Origin: JAPLGZ01 sp038318235
GTDB lineage: Bacteria; Chloroflexota; Anaerolineae; Caldilineales; Caldilineaceae
Length of the DNA stretch: 10,538 bases
Assembly: GCA_038318235.1 (NCBI GenBank)
Contig: JBBQBY010000229.1
Coordinates: 1 to 10,538 of the forward strand
Direction: 5' to 3'
Shown here: positions 1-7,750 of the stretch, piece by piece
Position numbering within the stretch: position 1 is the first letter of the stretch
How the letters are laid out: every line of letters starts with the position of its first letter
The notes under the pieces: generated by a model
Seen by the model: the letters and a program-made list of their open reading frames with translations, nothing else
What the model was told of the DNA's origin: nothing
Database searches by the model: none
Position numbers and translations under genes: made by a program

Positions 1-671
1 TCGGCGGCCTCTTCCAGCGTGATCATGCCCTGCGCATAGCGAACGCCGATGGTCTGGACTTTACCGGCGTCTTCGCCTTCGGCGGCGGGCAAAGTAACGC
101 CACCGGGCACCAAAATTGTCGGGTGCTCGCGCTGGGCGGCCAGGGCCAACATCATGGCGGGCAGACCTTTGTCACAGGTGGCGACACCCATGATGCCTTT
201 GCGCGTGGGCAGTGAACGGATCAAACGGCGCAGTACGATTGCCGCGTCGTTGCGATAGGCCAAGCTGTCAAACATGCCGACGGTGCCTTGGGTGCGTCCG
301 TCGCACGGGTCGGTGACGAAAGCCGCGAAGGGAATTGCCCCCTGTTCGGCTAGTTCTTTGGCCGCCGCCTGCATCAACAGACCGACTTCCCAGTGGCCGG
401 TATGATAACCCAACGCAACTGGTGTGCCGTCCGGCCCGCGGATGCCACCTTGCGTGCTGAGGATGAGGAATTCCTTGTGGCGCAATTTCTTGGGATCCCA
501 ACCCATGCCGGCATTTTGGCTCAGGCCAAAGATGTCGCCGCTGGGCGCGTTGAGGAGCAATTCGTGGTCAAGCGGCAGCGCACCCGTGGGGCCAGCCGCG
601 TTGGTTTGGATGTTATAGATGTCGGGGTCGGCGGAATCGATGGCAATTGGCTTGGTTTGGGTCTGGGTCAT
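1..671 (-). CDS. YjhG/YagF-family D-xylonate dehydratase, N-terminal part (truncated by window edge)
   Basis: This is an IlvD/Edd-superfamily dehydratase that, by family, converts D-xylonate to 2-keto-3-deoxy-D-xylonate with a cytosolic Fe-S cluster, an early step of non-phosphorylative pentose oxidation. The visible 223 residues follow the YjhG/YagF pattern closely: NAGMGWD (53-59), ALGYHTGHWE (86-95), DPCDGRTQGT (121-130), LIRSLPTRKG (150-159) and ATCDKGLPAM (164-173). Cys123 and Cys166 are likely Fe-S ligands, and Lys168 matches the lysine that is carbamylated in related sugar-acid dehydratases. The third cluster cysteine would lie beyond the edge. The ATG at 671 is preceded by an AGGA-type ribosome site (AATAGGAAATAAA). 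The gene is transcribed alone, about 280 bp downstream of yitT, with its own promoter candidate. The family call is firm. The exact sugar-acid substrate is inferred. Confidence 0.92.
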   Translation of the reverse strand, partial: MTQTQTKPIAIDSADPDIYNIQTNAAGPTGALPLDHELLLNAPSGDIFGLSQNAGMGWDPKKLRHKEFLILSTQGGIRGPDGTPVALGYHTGHWEVGLLMQAAAKELAEQGAIPFAAFVTDPCDGRTQGTVGMFDSLAYRNDAAIVLRRLIRSLPTRKGIMGVATCDKGLPAMMLALAAQREHPTILVPGGVTLPAAEGEDAGKVQTIGVRYAQGMITLEEAA

Positions 672-733
672 TTTATTTCCTATTCCTTTCGTAGGCAGCA
701 ACCACCGTTCAGGCAGCTAGGCTCGGCAATCGA

Positions 734-797
734 TGCGAAGCCAATTATAACTGCGGTTGGTGTGATCGGTGGCTGTGCTATTATTGGCTGCTTCGCA
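734..797. repeat. Imperfect inverted repeat in the leader of the xylonate dehydratase gene
   Basis: TGCGAAGCCAAT (734-745) is complementary to ATTGGCTGCTTCGCA (783-797) apart from a 3-base bulge, with about 37 bases between the arms. It lies between the predicted promoter (821-849) and the start codon at 671. It would therefore fall in the 5' untranslated RNA, or could be a split operator for a sugar-acid-responsive repressor. No regulator gene is in the window, so the role is unknown. Confidence 0.4.
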
Positions 798-820
798 CAT
801 GAAACTGATGTCGGGCGTTA

Positions 821-849
821 ATCATACATCAGCAAGATTTATTCTTCAA
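821..849 (-). promoter_or_regulatory. Sigma-70-type promoter candidate for the xylonate dehydratase
   Basis: Read on the minus strand, TTGAAG (849-844) and TATGAT (826-821) are separated by exactly 17 bases, matching 4/6 and 5/6 of the consensus hexamers. Transcription would begin near 814, giving a leader of about 140 bases that contains the inverted repeat at 734-797. This is a consensus match only. Confidence 0.45.
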
Positions 850-949
850 CCTGATAGCTAGCAGCGGCTGCATCCGAAAAAAAGGCGAGGATCGAGCATA
901 CTTGATGACGGTGTTAAGCGGCGGAGGTGCTGCATCGCGCGATTCGTGG

Positions 950-1831
950 TCACTTGAATTCAGTAAAACCCGACCCAAGCACCTGTTGTGTCATGTCAAT
1001 GCTGACAAACGCACTTGGATCAACCTGCGCGACGATCCGTTTTAAATCATTGACCTGTGGCCGGTAGATTGTACACATAATAATGGTGCGCGGTTCGCCC
1101 GTGTAGCCGCCGACGCCTGGCCAATAACTGGCGCCGCGGCCGAGGTCCGCCTGCAACTGCTCAAGCATTGCCTCGGGTTTGGTCGTGACAATGAAGGCCG
1201 TGCGCGCCCGGCTGGGCCCTTCCAACGTGTAATCGGTGGCCAGACCAGACAGCAGCAGGGTCAACATGGCATATAGGGCAATCTCCCAGCCAAAAACGAT
1301 GCCAGCCGCCAAGATAATCGTGCCGTCTACAAAAAGGTAGATCTGGCTGAGCGGAATCCCGGTGCGCAGTTGAATCACGCGCCCAATAATCGCCGTGCCG
1401 CCCATCGTTGCGCCGGCGGCGTAGACCAGCCCTCCGCCAATCCCACTGACCAACCCGGCATAGATTGCACTGAGCAAAATGTTGTCGGTGAGTGGATAGT
1501 GGGCCAGATAATGGGGCAAATAGCGCTGAAATAGTTCGATGGCCGCAGAGAAAATCAGCACCGATAGAATCGTGTTGACCAGGAAACGCCAGCGCCCTAA
1601 CCGGAAAAAACCAACCAATAAAAGCGGGATATTGACGAGCAAATAAAAGGCAGAGACTGAAAAGCCCGTGAAATGGTTAAGGATAATGCCAATTCCACTT
1701 ACCCCACCAGCGGCGAGGTTGTACGGCTCTTGAAAAATGCTGAAAGCCAGCGCTTCAATCGTCGTGCCAACGAGTACAAGCAGCACAGTTTGGATTTCTC
1801 TACCGATCCTATAGAGCAAATTTCGCTTCAT
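950..1831 (-). CDS. YitT family membrane protein (YitT region plus C-terminal DUF2179)
   Basis: This 293-residue integral membrane protein belongs to the YitT/YpjC family, whose biochemical function is not established. It has about five or six hydrophobic segments, roughly residues 12-34, 57-76, 83-100, 118-140, 160-180 and 184-198. The glycine-rich family signatures YNLAAGGVSG (37-46) and GGTAIIG (144-150) are present. They are followed by a soluble C-terminal domain (about 208-290) of the DUF2179 type, a PII-like fold often proposed to sense a small ligand. I chose the ATG at 1831: it has AAAGG about 10 bases upstream, gives the usual length and starts with a basic MKRN. A TTG at 1855 would add eight residues but has no ribosome site. 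A -10-like TATACT (1950-1945, minus) could start its transcript, which would place the hairpin at 1861-1905 in its leader. It lies about 220 bp downstream of argJ, so it is probably not tightly coupled to it. Confidence 0.88.
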   Translation of the reverse strand: MKRNLLYRIGREIQTVLLVLVGTTIEALAFSIFQEPYNLAAGGVSGIGIILNHFTGFSVSAFYLLVNIPLLLVGFFRLGRWRFLVNTILSVLIFSAAIELFQRYLPHYLAHYPLTDNILLSAIYAGLVSGIGGGLVYAAGATMGGTAIIGRVIQLRTGIPLSQIYLFVDGTIILAAGIVFGWEIALYAMLTLLLSGLATDYTLEGPSRARTAFIVTTKPEAMLEQLQADLGRGASYWPGVGGYTGEPRTIIMCTIYRPQVNDLKRIVAQVDPSAFVSIDMTQQVLGSGFTEFK

Positions 1832-1860
1832 CGCCCACTTGCCTTTGGAGATCAATGCAA

Positions 1861-1905
1861 AACACGCCGAGGAAACGCCCGGCTACTCGGTTCCCTCTGC
1901 GTGTT
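1861..1905. repeat. Imperfect palindrome in the yitT leader
   Basis: AACACGCCGAGGAAACG (1861-1877) pairs imperfectly with the complement of 1888-1905, giving about 14 pairs and a 10-base loop. It lies about 30 bases upstream of the yitT ATG. On the minus strand it is followed by a short TTTT, so it could act as a weak attenuator. The arm contains CGCAGAGG, shared with the larger palindrome at 1957-2015, which suggests both belong to one repeat class. Confidence 0.55.
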
Positions 1906-1956
1906 GACCAAACTGCTCGGTTTTCAAACAAGCAAACGCAGTACAGTATAAATTAA

Positions 1957-2015
1957 TTTACCGCAAAGGACGCAGAGAAAATTCCCTTTGTGCTCTCTGC
2001 GTCCTTTACGGTAAA
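1957..2015. repeat. 22-bp-arm palindrome downstream of argJ, possible terminator
   Basis: The arms 1957-1978 and 1994-2015 are complementary over 22 bases with one mismatch (C1964/A2008), around a 15-base loop. The arm core is AAAGGACGCAGAGA. It begins about 40 bases past the argJ stop codon and could end that transcript. The sequence after the stem on the minus strand is AT-rich but has no clean run of T, so it is not a textbook rho-independent terminator. It could equally be a dispersed palindromic repeat. Confidence 0.65.
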
Positions 2016-2053
2016 ATTTTTATGTTTCACGCGCCGTTAGGCTGTGGCATCGA

Positions 2054-3286
<1,233 letters not shown>

Positions 3287-3638
3287 GTGAATTCCTCCTT
3301 TGTTGATGGGATATATGGAGTAGGGATACGGGATTAGGTCGGTGTAGGACCTGATTGATTTTGCTGGGCACTTGTCATGCAGCGATAGAGTAAACGTCCT
3401 ACGGACTCAGCCTGATTGTGAGAAATAAAGCGTACTAGTAGACGGTTACATCAGTCTTGCGCAGCGTTCGTAGGTCATCGCTTCCAGCGTGACGAACAAT
3501 GGTGACCCGGGGACCATATGGGTATAACCGAGTTTGTCACGCTGGAAGCGATGACCTACTGTTAAATTGTCAGAATTTTGGTAATCATGAACTCGCTTAA
3601 TCCCTAATCCCGCTTCTACTGAAGCGCCCTAATCCCTA
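3287..3638. other. argG-argJ intergenic region, repeat-rich and gene-free
   Basis: I see no gene in this 352-bp gap. It holds the argJ ribosome site (3291-3300), a short hairpin (AGGTC 3336-3340 / GACCT 3348-3352) and the large palindrome at 3470-3559. It also has an outer pair of CCCTAATCCC-like tracts: TAGGGATACGGGATTAGG near the left end, and CCTAATCCC and CCTAATCCCTACTACT near the right end, in inverted orientation. No convincing argJ promoter was found, so argJ may be read from argG or from a weak promoter here. Confidence 0.6.
3470..3559. repeat. 90-bp palindromic element with 28-bp terminal inverted repeats
   Basis: The arm 3470-3497 (starting GTAGGTCATCGCTTCCAG) is complementary to 3532-3559 with one mismatch in 28 bases. 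The 34-base centre holds a second small hairpin (ATGGT...ACCAT) around CCCGGG at 3506-3511. No coding capacity and no target-site duplication are visible. It may be a MITE-like or REP-like dispersed element. On transcription it would fold into a long hairpin between argG and argJ. Confidence 0.8.
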
Positions 3639-4853
3639 CTACTTATTCTTCTCTTTCATCATCGCCTGCACCTTCATGGGCAGACCAAAGAGCCGGATAA
3701 AGCCCTGCGCGTCGGCGTGATCGTAATCGCCTTCCTCGAAGGTGACAATGTCCTGGCGATAGAGGCTGTAGGGGCTTTTGCGACCAGCTAGAATCAGGTT
3801 GCCTTTGTAGAGTTTTAGGCGCACGGTGCCGGTAACATTCTGCTCTGTGCTGTCGACAAAGGCGGTCAAGGCTTCGCGCAATGGGGTGAACCATTGGCCG
3901 TTATAGACCAACTCGGCAAATTTGAGCGCGATCTGCTGCTTGTACTGCAACATGTTGCGGTCCAGGCACAATTGCTCCAGCGCCGCGTGCCCGCGATAGA
4001 TAATCGTGCCGCCGGGTGTTTCGTAGACCCCGCGACTCTTCATGCCCACCAGGCGATTTTCCACAATGTCCACGCGGCCAATCCCATGCTTGGCACCCAG
4101 GGTGTTGAGCGTCTTCACGAGCATGACTGGGTCCATTTTTTGACCGTTGATCGTCGTGGGGATGCCCTTTTCGTATTCAAGTTCCACATATTCCGGCTCA
4201 TTCGGCGCCTCTTCCGGGCTCGTCGTCCACTCGAACATGTCGGCGGGCGGCTCATTCCACGGATCTTCTAGTGGGCCGCCTTCGTTGCTCAAGTGCCACA
4301 AATTTTTGTCTTGGCTGTAGATGCGCGCCATCGTCGCCTTGACCGGCACGTTGTGTTCGGCGGCATAATCCAGGGCATCGACGCGACCTTTGATGTTCCA
4401 TTCGCGCCACGGGGCGATAATGCGCAAGCGCGGGTTGAGTGCCATCACGGTTAATTCAAAGCGCACCTGATCGTTGCCCTTGCCGGTGGCGCCGTGGGCG
4501 ACAGCATCCGCGCCCTCTAGTTCGGCAATGCGCACCAGATGTTTAGCAATGATCGGGCGGGCGAAGGAGGTGCCCAGCAGGTATTCACGCTCATAGATCG
4601 CCCCGGCTTGCATGGTGGGGAAGACATATTCGGTCAAAAATTCGTTGCGCAAATCTTCGACATAACACTTGCTGGCGCCCGAAGCAAGCGCTTTTTCTTC
4701 TAACCCAACCAGTTCATCTTCTTGGCCCAGATTGGCGCAAAAGCAGATGACTTCGCAGTGATAGGTGTTCTTTAACCACGGCACAATAATGCTCGTGTCC
4801 AGCCCGCCGGAATAGGCGAGCACCGCTTTTTTGACAATAGGTTGTGTGGCCAT
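3639..4853 (-). CDS. argG: Argininosuccinate synthase
   Basis: ArgG joins citrulline and aspartate using ATP to give argininosuccinate, the penultimate step of arginine synthesis. The 404-residue length is standard for the tetrameric cytosolic enzyme. Landmarks are the N-type ATP-pyrophosphatase loop AYSGGLDTS (13-21), GTSFARPIIAKH (about 94-105), HGATGKGNDQVRFE with its citrulline/aspartate-binding residues, and SRGVYETPGGT near residue 275. The ATG at 4853 has AAGGGG about nine bases upstream. Upstream on the same strand are an inverted repeat over a -10-like box (4891-4914) and an intrinsic terminator (4938-4968). The next gene upstream is divergent, so the terminator can only act on argG's own leader or a separate small RNA. 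ArgH, its pathway partner, lies 5.5 kb away on the other strand. Confidence 0.97.
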   Translation of the reverse strand: MATQPIVKKAVLAYSGGLDTSIIVPWLKNTYHCEVICFCANLGQEDELVGLEEKALASGASKCYVEDLRNEFLTEYVFPTMQAGAIYEREYLLGTSFARPIIAKHLVRIAELEGADAVAHGATGKGNDQVRFELTVMALNPRLRIIAPWREWNIKGRVDALDYAAEHNVPVKATMARIYSQDKNLWHLSNEGGPLEDPWNEPPADMFEWTTSPEEAPNEPEYVELEYEKGIPTTINGQKMDPVMLVKTLNTLGAKHGIGRVDIVENRLVGMKSRGVYETPGGTIIYRGHAALEQLCLDRNMLQYKQQIALKFAELVYNGQWFTPLREALTAFVDSTEQNVTGTVRLKLYKGNLILAGRKSPYSLYRQDIVTFEEGDYDHADAQGFIRLFGLPMKVQAMMKEKNK

Positions 4854-4890
4854 TTAAATTTCCCCTTTTGAATCAAATCGAGATTGGCGA

Positions 4891-4914
4891 TTAGAGATTA
4901 TATCTGTTCTCTAA
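4891..4914. promoter_or_regulatory. Perfect 7-bp inverted repeat over a -10-like box upstream of argG
   Basis: TTAGAGA (4891-4897) and TCTCTAA (4908-4914) form a perfect inverted repeat with a 10-base spacer. On the minus strand the spacer carries TATAAT (4902-4897), a perfect -10 hexamer, but the -35 position is poor (TAATGT at 17 bases). It may be an operator overlapping a secondary argG promoter that bypasses the upstream terminator. It does not match the ArgR box consensus well enough to name a regulator. Confidence 0.35.
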
Positions 4915-4917
4915 CCT

Positions 4918-5034
4918 CTACATTACTTTTTCCCAACAAAAAACGCCACCCGGATAACCGGTGTGGCGTAGTGGAAGCGGTGAAAAGCAGGCAGCCCAGC
5001 AACCTAGCGGCCACTGCTCTCTATGCTGATTCAT
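4918..5034 (-). other. Possible 38-codon leader ORF across the argG terminator
   Basis: An ATG at 5034 has GGAAG about six bases upstream and opens a 38-codon frame (MNQHREQWPLGCW...) that runs through the whole terminator and stops with TAG at 4918. If translated, ribosomes could prevent the terminator from folding. It has only two arginine codons, so it is not an obvious arginine-rich attenuation peptide. It may be a chance frame. Confidence 0.18.
4938..4968 (-). terminator. Strong intrinsic terminator in the argG leader
   Basis: On the minus strand, CGCCAC-A-CCGG TTAT CCGG-GTGGCG forms a 10-bp GC-rich stem with a 4-base loop and one bulge, followed at once by six T residues (4943-4938). 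The T run exists only on the minus strand, so it stops leftward transcription. It ends about 85 bases before the argG start codon, and no same-strand gene lies upstream of it in the window. That position is the classic layout of transcription attenuation. Confidence 0.85.
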
Positions 5035-5063
5035 GTCCGCTTCCGGCGGACGTCTTCCTGAAT
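4973..5063 (-). promoter_or_regulatory. Structured argG leader RNA upstream of the terminator
   Basis: Read on the minus strand, ATTCA (5063-5059) and TGAAT (5033-5029) enclose a hairpin GTCCGC-CGGAA-GCGGAC (5051-5035). Part of that hairpin, GGAAGCGG (5044-5037), can instead pair perfectly with CCGCTTCC (4980-4973), which ends four bases before the terminator stem. A further leader segment, GTGGC (5014-5010), can pair with GCCAC in the terminator's 5' arm (4967-4963) as a possible antiterminator. The segment also contains AGAGAGC followed by GGTTGCTGG, like the stem III region of T-box leaders. However, no T-box (UGGNACC) motif is present. The ligand or signal is unknown. Confidence 0.45.
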
Positions 5064-5191
5064 AACATAATTATTCCAATATTATCAACGAAATCACTCA
5101 ATAAACAGCTAAAAGAATACCCTACATACCCTCGAAAGTCAAACGTACAGCTTCAGATTATGGGAATCATTTTATCACCAATTTTGAATAG

Positions 5192-5233
5192 TTGCCTTAA
5201 CGATTGGCAGATGAATAATTTCTGAGGTATGCT
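5192..5233 (+). promoter_or_regulatory. Promoter candidates for the restriction-modification operon
   Basis: Two overlapping arrangements are visible: TTGCCT (5192-5197) with AATAAT (5214-5219) at 16 bases, and TTGGCA (5204-5209) with TATGCT (5228-5233) at 18 bases. Either would give a leader of about 60-80 bases before the methyltransferase ATG at 5301. I see no control-protein gene or C-box. Confidence 0.35.
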
Positions 5234-5300
5234 GCCAAAAGCTTTGAGCTAAGCGCCCAATAGCTTGTTTACTTTAGGCCTAAGAAATGAGAGTGACACC

Positions 5301-6734
5301 ATGCTAAATTCTACCATTTTATCAGAAGCTTCTCATAATGAACATGTAGGTACCCTAAATGAAATTGAGCGGCTCGATGCTCAGTTCGCCATACATTTTA
5401 ATTCAAAATTCTCAATTCAGTCATCGCTTAATCGCTCACTCGTTAGCTTTCAAGCTAACAAAATGCGGCCTATCTATCGGTGGTACAAATATAAAGAAGG
5501 ATTTTCTGCTGCCTTAGTTGAATATCTCTTTCAAAAATACCAAATTACGCGTGGCTGTATCCTCGATCCATTTGCAGGGAGTGGTACAGCTTTGTTCGCA
5601 GCGAATGCATTGGGAATAGATGCTGATGGTATTGAACTGTTACCGATCGGCCAGCAGATTATTCAAGCAAAACAACTCGTTGAAGCAGGACTTACACCGG
5701 ACGATATAGATGTTTTAGCACGTTGGTCGAAGTTGCGTTTGTGGCAACATGCGAATTCTGATCTTACTTTGCCAGAATTACGTATTACACAAGGCGCATA
5801 TTCCGAACAAACAAAGGCGAGTATTGAACGTTATTTATCTGCTTGCCAACAGGAAAGCTGGCGTGTGCAAAAGCTACTACGCTTTGCCTTGTTATGTGTA
5901 TTAGAATCAATTAGTTATACACGTAAAGATGGTCAGTATTTGCGCTGGGATTACCGCGCTGGGCGACGACAAGGCATTAAACCATTCGACAAAGGTAAAA
6001 TTCTTAGCTTTGAACAGGCTATCTCAGACAAAATAAACGAAATACTTAACGATATCACGAATGCAAATTGTCAATCGGAACTGTTTGCATCTAATGTATA
6101 TCAGGGGAAATTACAACTCTTTGCGGGATCCTGTCTCGACATTATGCCGAAGCTGCCCAGTAACACCTATGACGCTATTATCACTTCTCCACCCTACTGT
6201 AATCGTTATGATTATACGCGCACCTATGCACTCGAACTCGCTTTACTTGGTATTGATGAAAAAGCATTGGTGCAACTCCGCCAGGATATGCTGAGTTGTA
6301 CAGTTGAAAACCGCACAAAAGATTTGCTTGACATCAACCCAGATTGGGTGACGGCCATTAATGTAACAAACGAGCAAATGCTACTTCAAGCCATTCTTAG
6401 TTATCTAGATAATCAAAAATCGCAAGGAATATTGAATAATAATGGTATTCCAAGAATGGTTAAAGGCTATTTCTATGAGATGGCTTGTATCCTTGCTGAA
6501 TGTACACGTGTCATGAAACCAGACGCTTTGCTGTTGATGGTCAATGATAACGTGCGTTACGCCGGTGCTAGTATTTCTGTTGATATGATTTTGTCGAGCA
6601 TTGCAGAGCAACTCGGCCTATCTATCGAAAATATTCTTGTACTGCCGCAAGGCAAAGGCAACAGCAGCCAACAGATGGGTGAGCATGGGCGTGAGTCGTT
6701 ACGAAAATGTGTCTATGTTTGGAGAAAAAAATAA
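5301..6734 (+). CDS. Type II DNA methyltransferase, probably m4C, of an AvaI/BsoBI-like system
   Basis: This 477-residue enzyme would methylate the site cut by the next gene's endonuclease. The S-adenosylmethionine motif I is DPFAGSGT (89-96), and the catalytic motif IV is TSPPY (295-299). SPPY-type motifs are typical of N4-cytosine methyltransferases. Motif I precedes motif IV by about 200 residues, which probably include target-recognition sequence (for example RKDGQYLRWDYRAGRRQG, 208-225). I chose the ATG at 5301, preceded by GAGAG. A TTG at 5265 would add 12 residues with no better ribosome site. The stop codon overlaps the endonuclease start by one base, so the methylase is made first. 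The gene is AT-richer than the arginine genes, consistent with transfer. Recognition of CYCGRG is inferred from its partner, not read from this protein. Confidence 0.88.
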   Translation: MLNSTILSEASHNEHVGTLNEIERLDAQFAIHFNSKFSIQSSLNRSLVSFQANKMRPIYRWYKYKEGFSAALVEYLFQKYQITRGCILDPFAGSGTALFAANALGIDADGIELLPIGQQIIQAKQLVEAGLTPDDIDVLARWSKLRLWQHANSDLTLPELRITQGAYSEQTKASIERYLSACQQESWRVQKLLRFALLCVLESISYTRKDGQYLRWDYRAGRRQGIKPFDKGKILSFEQAISDKINEILNDITNANCQSELFASNVYQGKLQLFAGSCLDIMPKLPSNTYDAIITSPPYCNRYDYTRTYALELALLGIDEKALVQLRQDMLSCTVENRTKDLLDINPDWVTAINVTNEQMLLQAILSYLDNQKSQGILNNNGIPRMVKGYFYEMACILAECTRVMKPDALLLMVNDNVRYAGASISVDMILSSIAEQLGLSIENILVLPQGKGNSSQQMGEHGRESLRKCVYVWRKK

Positions 6735-7708
6735 TGGCTCTTCTAAGACCATATCATCAACATTTAACATCAAGTAGCGATCTCGTCACATCATATGAAG
6801 CAACACGTGCTGGTTTCGTATCCCTTGCTTTAGAGAAAAACAGGCAAGCAACCCCACTGGTTCAACAAGCGCGCTTACTCAAAGCCGCCGCCTCTGTGAT
6901 CAATTCGCCTTTAGATCTACTTTCAATCAAAGATATTGAACCAGCTTTGCTCGTAGCAGCAGGTATATCAGACAAAGCTACTGGATATCTCCAACCTAGT
7001 GATAAACAAGAGGCAATTTTGGCTCTTATTCGTAATTATCTGGAACCTCAAGGGGAAAGCTGGGTCGAGGAACTAGTTTATCGATTTTTACTTACGCGTG
7101 GCGATACACTTGGCGGAATGATGAGAAATATCGCCGGTGTGTTGGCACAACGTAAAACAACACGCTCAATCATAGCTGCGCTAACAATTACCGGGCAGTC
7201 TTACCAATGGCTTGATACTTCTACGAACAGATGGGTGGAAAAATCAATGGATGACGCTGATATCGAATTACGCGTCCGCGGCTTAAGCTGGCAGAAAGGT
7301 GAAGAAAACCGCACGCTTGTTTATAACATCAAAGTGCCTTCGGTGAACAAGAATGTGGATTTGTGTTTGTTCAATGGCAGTCCAAAGGATTTCGCAACCG
7401 GAAAGCTTTCTAAGGTCACGTATGGCATGTCAGAACTGTATATAGCCCTGGGTGAACTTAAAGGTGGTATTGATCCTGCGGGGGCAGATGAGCACTGGAA
7501 AACTGCTCAATCTGCCTTAAATCGAATTCAAAGAGCCTTCATGGAAAAAGCGCCCTCTCCCTATCTGTTCTTCATTGGGGCGGCGATTGAGAAGGATATG
7601 TCTAATGAAATTTGGCAGCAACTCGAAAGTGGGATTTTGACCAATGCCGCTAACCTCACTAGTGAAGCCCAAGTTGCTTCGATTTGTCTTTGGCTATGTC
7701 GTTTATAA
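6734..7708 (+). CDS. AvaI/BsoBI-family type II restriction endonuclease
   Basis: This 324-residue endonuclease is close in length to BsoBI. It contains the family's hallmark ELKGGIDPAGADEHW (241-255), with Glu241 and Lys243 as the ExK of a PD-(D/E)XK centre, Asp209 in NVDLCLF as the likely first acidic residue, and His254. From memory, BsoBI uses Asp212, Glu240, Lys242 and His253, so the spacing agrees almost exactly. AvaI and BsoBI cut C^YCGRG, and the same site is expected here. The ATG at 6734 shares its A with the methylase TAA and has GGAG nine bases upstream. An ATG at 6707 would add nine residues but lies inside the methylase gene without a ribosome site. It has no promoter of its own that I can see, so expression should follow the methylase. 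All putative catalytic residues are present, so it looks intact. Confidence 0.9.
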   Translation: MALLRPYHQHLTSSSDLVTSYEATRAGFVSLALEKNRQATPLVQQARLLKAAASVINSPLDLLSIKDIEPALLVAAGISDKATGYLQPSDKQEAILALIRNYLEPQGESWVEELVYRFLLTRGDTLGGMMRNIAGVLAQRKTTRSIIAALTITGQSYQWLDTSTNRWVEKSMDDADIELRVRGLSWQKGEENRTLVYNIKVPSVNKNVDLCLFNGSPKDFATGKLSKVTYGMSELYIALGELKGGIDPAGADEHWKTAQSALNRIQRAFMEKAPSPYLFFIGAAIEKDMSNEIWQQLESGILTNAANLTSEAQVASICLWLCRL

Positions 7709-7742
7709 ATTTTGCTAAACACGACTTATATAAGGTTTTTTT
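7698..7742 (+). terminator. Weak terminator candidate after the endonuclease gene
   Basis: GTCGTTTA (7698-7705) can pair with TAAA-CA-CGAC (7716-7725) with a two-base bulge, overlapping the endonuclease stop codon. A run of seven T follows at 7736-7742, about ten bases after the stem. The stem is AT-rich and the spacing is long, so function is doubtful. It lies in the narrow 42-bp gap between two convergent genes. Confidence 0.3.
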
Positions 7743-7750
7743 AGCCAGTT

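Larger units (their letters stand above)
4854..5300. other. Divergent control region between argG and the methyltransferase gene
   Basis: I find no convincing gene in this 447-bp stretch. Its left half carries argG control structures on the minus strand, entered separately. Its right half (about 5,060-5,300) is AT-rich and holds the plus-strand promoter candidates of the restriction-modification genes. A TACCCT pair spaced nine bases apart (5118-5123 and 5127-5132) is the only other repeat. A TTGATA box (5088-5083, minus) lies 17 bases from TTATTC and might start the argG leader. Confidence 0.6.

Noticed and set aside
1832..1855. TTG start at 1855 for the YitT-family gene
   Set aside because: It has no ribosome site. 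The ATG at 1831 has AAAGG upstream and gives the usual N-terminus.
3470..3559. An insertion sequence or CRISPR array
   Set aside because: There is one palindrome only, with no repeated spacer pattern, no transposase frame and no target-site duplication. No tRNA or rRNA gene was seen anywhere in the window either.
4944..5051. A plus-strand SAM or cobalamin riboswitch controlling the methyltransferase gene
   Set aside because: AGCCCAGCAACC and GCCACTG recall parts of those riboswitches on the plus strand, but the other required conserved blocks are missing and the terminator T run is on the minus strand.
4938..5066. A canonical T-box riboswitch upstream of argG
   Set aside because: AGAGAGC and GGTTGCTGG resemble stem III, but the UGGNACC T-box is absent from the terminator's 5' arm and I could not identify a stem I with a specifier loop.
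4884..5225. Plus-strand 113-codon frame across the argG control region
   Set aside because: It runs antisense through the terminator and leader structures and has no recognisable protein features or ribosome site.
5265..5300. TTG start at 5265 for the methyltransferase
   Set aside because: It adds 12 residues without a better ribosome site. The ATG at 5301 is preceded by GAGAG.
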